Shown here: piece by piece, positions 5,558 through 6,569 of the stretch
Position numbering within the stretch: the stretch's first letter is position 1
Layout: each line of letters starts with the position of its first letter
From: Clostridiales bacterium
GTDB lineage: Bacteria; Bacillota; Clostridia; Tissierellales; Sedimentibacteraceae
Length of the DNA stretch: 6,569 nucleotides
Direction: 5' to 3'
Assembly (NCBI GenBank): GCA_003487955.1
Contig: DNNJ01000313.1
Location: forward strand, 675 to 7,243
The notes under the pieces: generated by a model
Told to the model about the DNA's origin: nothing
Seen by the model: only the letters and a program-made list of their open reading frames with translations
Databases searched by the model: none
Program-made: the position numbers and the translations under genes

Positions 5558-6569
5558 AATTCTACTTGATTTTCACTGTTATCCTCTTGTCTGTCCTGAT
5601 ATTTATTATCTCCTCTATTATCCTTTAATTTTTGCATTTTAATGGTTAATCTATCAATTGCAGATTTAGGCAAATAATGTTCAACCAGATTTGTTAAATC
5701 TCCAAAGTGTTCCCCAATGAGTAAAGTACATTGTGCCGAATTCTTATTTTCAAGAAATTTAATAATTCTTTCTCGCCCAGCTCCATAATTAGCTGGCTCT
5801 CCATCTTTTGCATAATTTCTATCCCAAGCAATAATTACCAAATGGGTGGAAGGAATAGTCAGCATATCTTCAATAACTCTGTTTATATGACTATCTCCAA
5901 ATCCATAACCATAAGTTAGAATCACTGAATTTGGTTGACATATTGAAGATGAGAAATCTCTAAAAAGCTCAGCGTATGGATAAAAAGCTGTTTCTAAATC
6001 CTTAGATGAATTTGGATAAATAACTACTTGTTCAGTGATATTTTTAGGAATAGCTGGGTGACTATTCTCTGCTCCAAAAGGAAGCAAACACTTAATGATT
6101 CTATCTTTATCAAATCGCCAGTCAATTGAGCCATGAAGTTTTGTAATTCTTGCAACACCCTCAACATATCTTGGTTCACCTCTTATTCCTGGTGGATTGT
6201 AGTGGTAATCTAATTCTAATCTTGTGTTTCTAAAAATTGGCTGTAGCTTTCCCTTAAATCTATCTAATAAAAGCACGCCAGTTTCATCACAAGCAAGTTC
6301 AATAAATCTATCATAATTAGTCGTGAATAAATTAAGTCTCTCTCTTGATGCTGCACGACTAGTAAAACTCAAAACAAAGCTTTTCAAAAGATTAAAGGCT
6401 CTAATCGAACCTTCTTCTTCAGCATTTAATTTTTTATGAAACTCATTTTCCGTTGAAAGTATTGAACCAATAAACAACTTTAATTTTTCATTTAATTCTG
6501 TGGCAAGAGTTTTTGCCCTCGGGTCTTTAATTATATTCAGACCATTAATTAGGGTCTGCTGAATAATAG
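5554..6569 (-). CDS. SIR2-family NADase-like defence protein, N-terminus outside the window
   Basis: Probable NAD+-consuming effector of a Sir2-HerA anti-phage system; it would act in the cytoplasm in complex with the HerA encoded next to it. Visible SIR2 hallmarks, in order: TTNYD with the active-site Asn (codon 6316-6318), KLHGSIDW with the catalytic His (codon 6133-6135), and a late Rossmann segment reading LTYGYGFGDSHINR. This spacing fits the SIR2_2-type domain of bacterial defence proteins. The frame stays open to the right edge through 30 further codons without ATG, so a TTG at 6475-6477 is not the likely start and the gene is 5'-truncated by the window; at least 337 residues are visible. 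The last 27 residues are a highly charged, polar tail that looks disordered and might contact the partner. The TGA stop overlaps the HerA start as ATGA, indicating translational coupling. NADase activity is inferred from family, not shown by the sequence. Confidence 0.9.
   Translation of the reverse strand, partial: IIQQTLINGLNIIKDPRAKTLATELNEKLKLFIGSILSTENEFHKKLNAEEEGSIRAFNLLKSFVLSFTSRAASRERLNLFTTNYDRFIELACDETGVLLLDRFKGKLQPIFRNTRLELDYHYNPPGIRGEPRYVEGVARITKLHGSIDWRFDKDRIIKCLLPFGAENSHPAIPKNITEQVVIYPNSSKDLETAFYPYAELFRDFSSSICQPNSVILTYGYGFGDSHINRVIEDMLTIPSTHLVIIAWDRNYAKDGEPANYGAGRERIIKFLENKNSAQCTLLIGEHFGDLTNLVEHYLPKSAIDRLTIKMQKLKDNRGDNKYQDRQEDNSENQVEL

Noticed and set aside
6475..6477. TTG as start codon of the SIR2 gene.
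   Set aside because: The frame continues open for 30 codons to the window edge, and more N-terminal SIR2 domain is expected before TTNYD, including the NAD-binding glycine-rich segment; the true start is outside.

Overview
The window looks like part of a bacterial anti-phage defence island. All four clear genes lie on the minus strand, so they read from the right edge towards the left. The genes are AT-rich (about one third GC where I counted). Their starts are preceded by A-rich leaders rather than strong Shine-Dalgarno sequences, and one spacer carries a plausible Bacteroidota-type promoter (TTG-N19-TAAGTTTG). I infer a Bacteroidota host with moderate to low confidence; no housekeeping gene is present to confirm it.

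Right part (3473 to the edge): a SIR2-family protein whose N-terminus lies outside the window is followed, with a 4-base ATGA overlap, by a full-length HerA/DUF87 hexameric ATPase. This pair matches the known Sir2-HerA defence system, in which SIR2 degrades NAD+ and HerA is the assembly and DNA-translocating partner.

Middle and left part (424-3281): after a 191-base structured spacer comes a second two-gene unit. It encodes a Cap4/DUF4297-type PD-(D/E)XK nuclease and a Rad50/SMC-like ABC ATPase with short coiled-coil arms and a CPTC zinc hook. The architecture is that of two-gene Lamassu (LmuA nuclease, LmuB SMC) or more broadly the ABC-3C class, but no LmuC or middle component is visible and the ATPase has an unusual Walker B region (DSPNQQ).

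Non-coding parts: both spacers bordering the nuclease-ATPase unit are richer in GC than the genes and full of inverted repeats. The left one (about 100-423) is bounded by a perfect 10-base inverted repeat, resembling the outer boxes of an integron attC-type site but much longer than usual. The spacer before the nuclease gene has alternative stems and the candidate promoter. GTTAGC/GCTAAC words in opposite orientation bracket the nuclease-ATPase unit, suggesting it may have moved as a cassette. The first 100 bases hold a possible broken end of another gene on the plus strand.

The most likely reading is two adjacent defence systems, each separately acquired. A less likely but interesting reading is that HerA serves two effectors, since both SIR2-HerA and DUF4297-HerA pairs are known.
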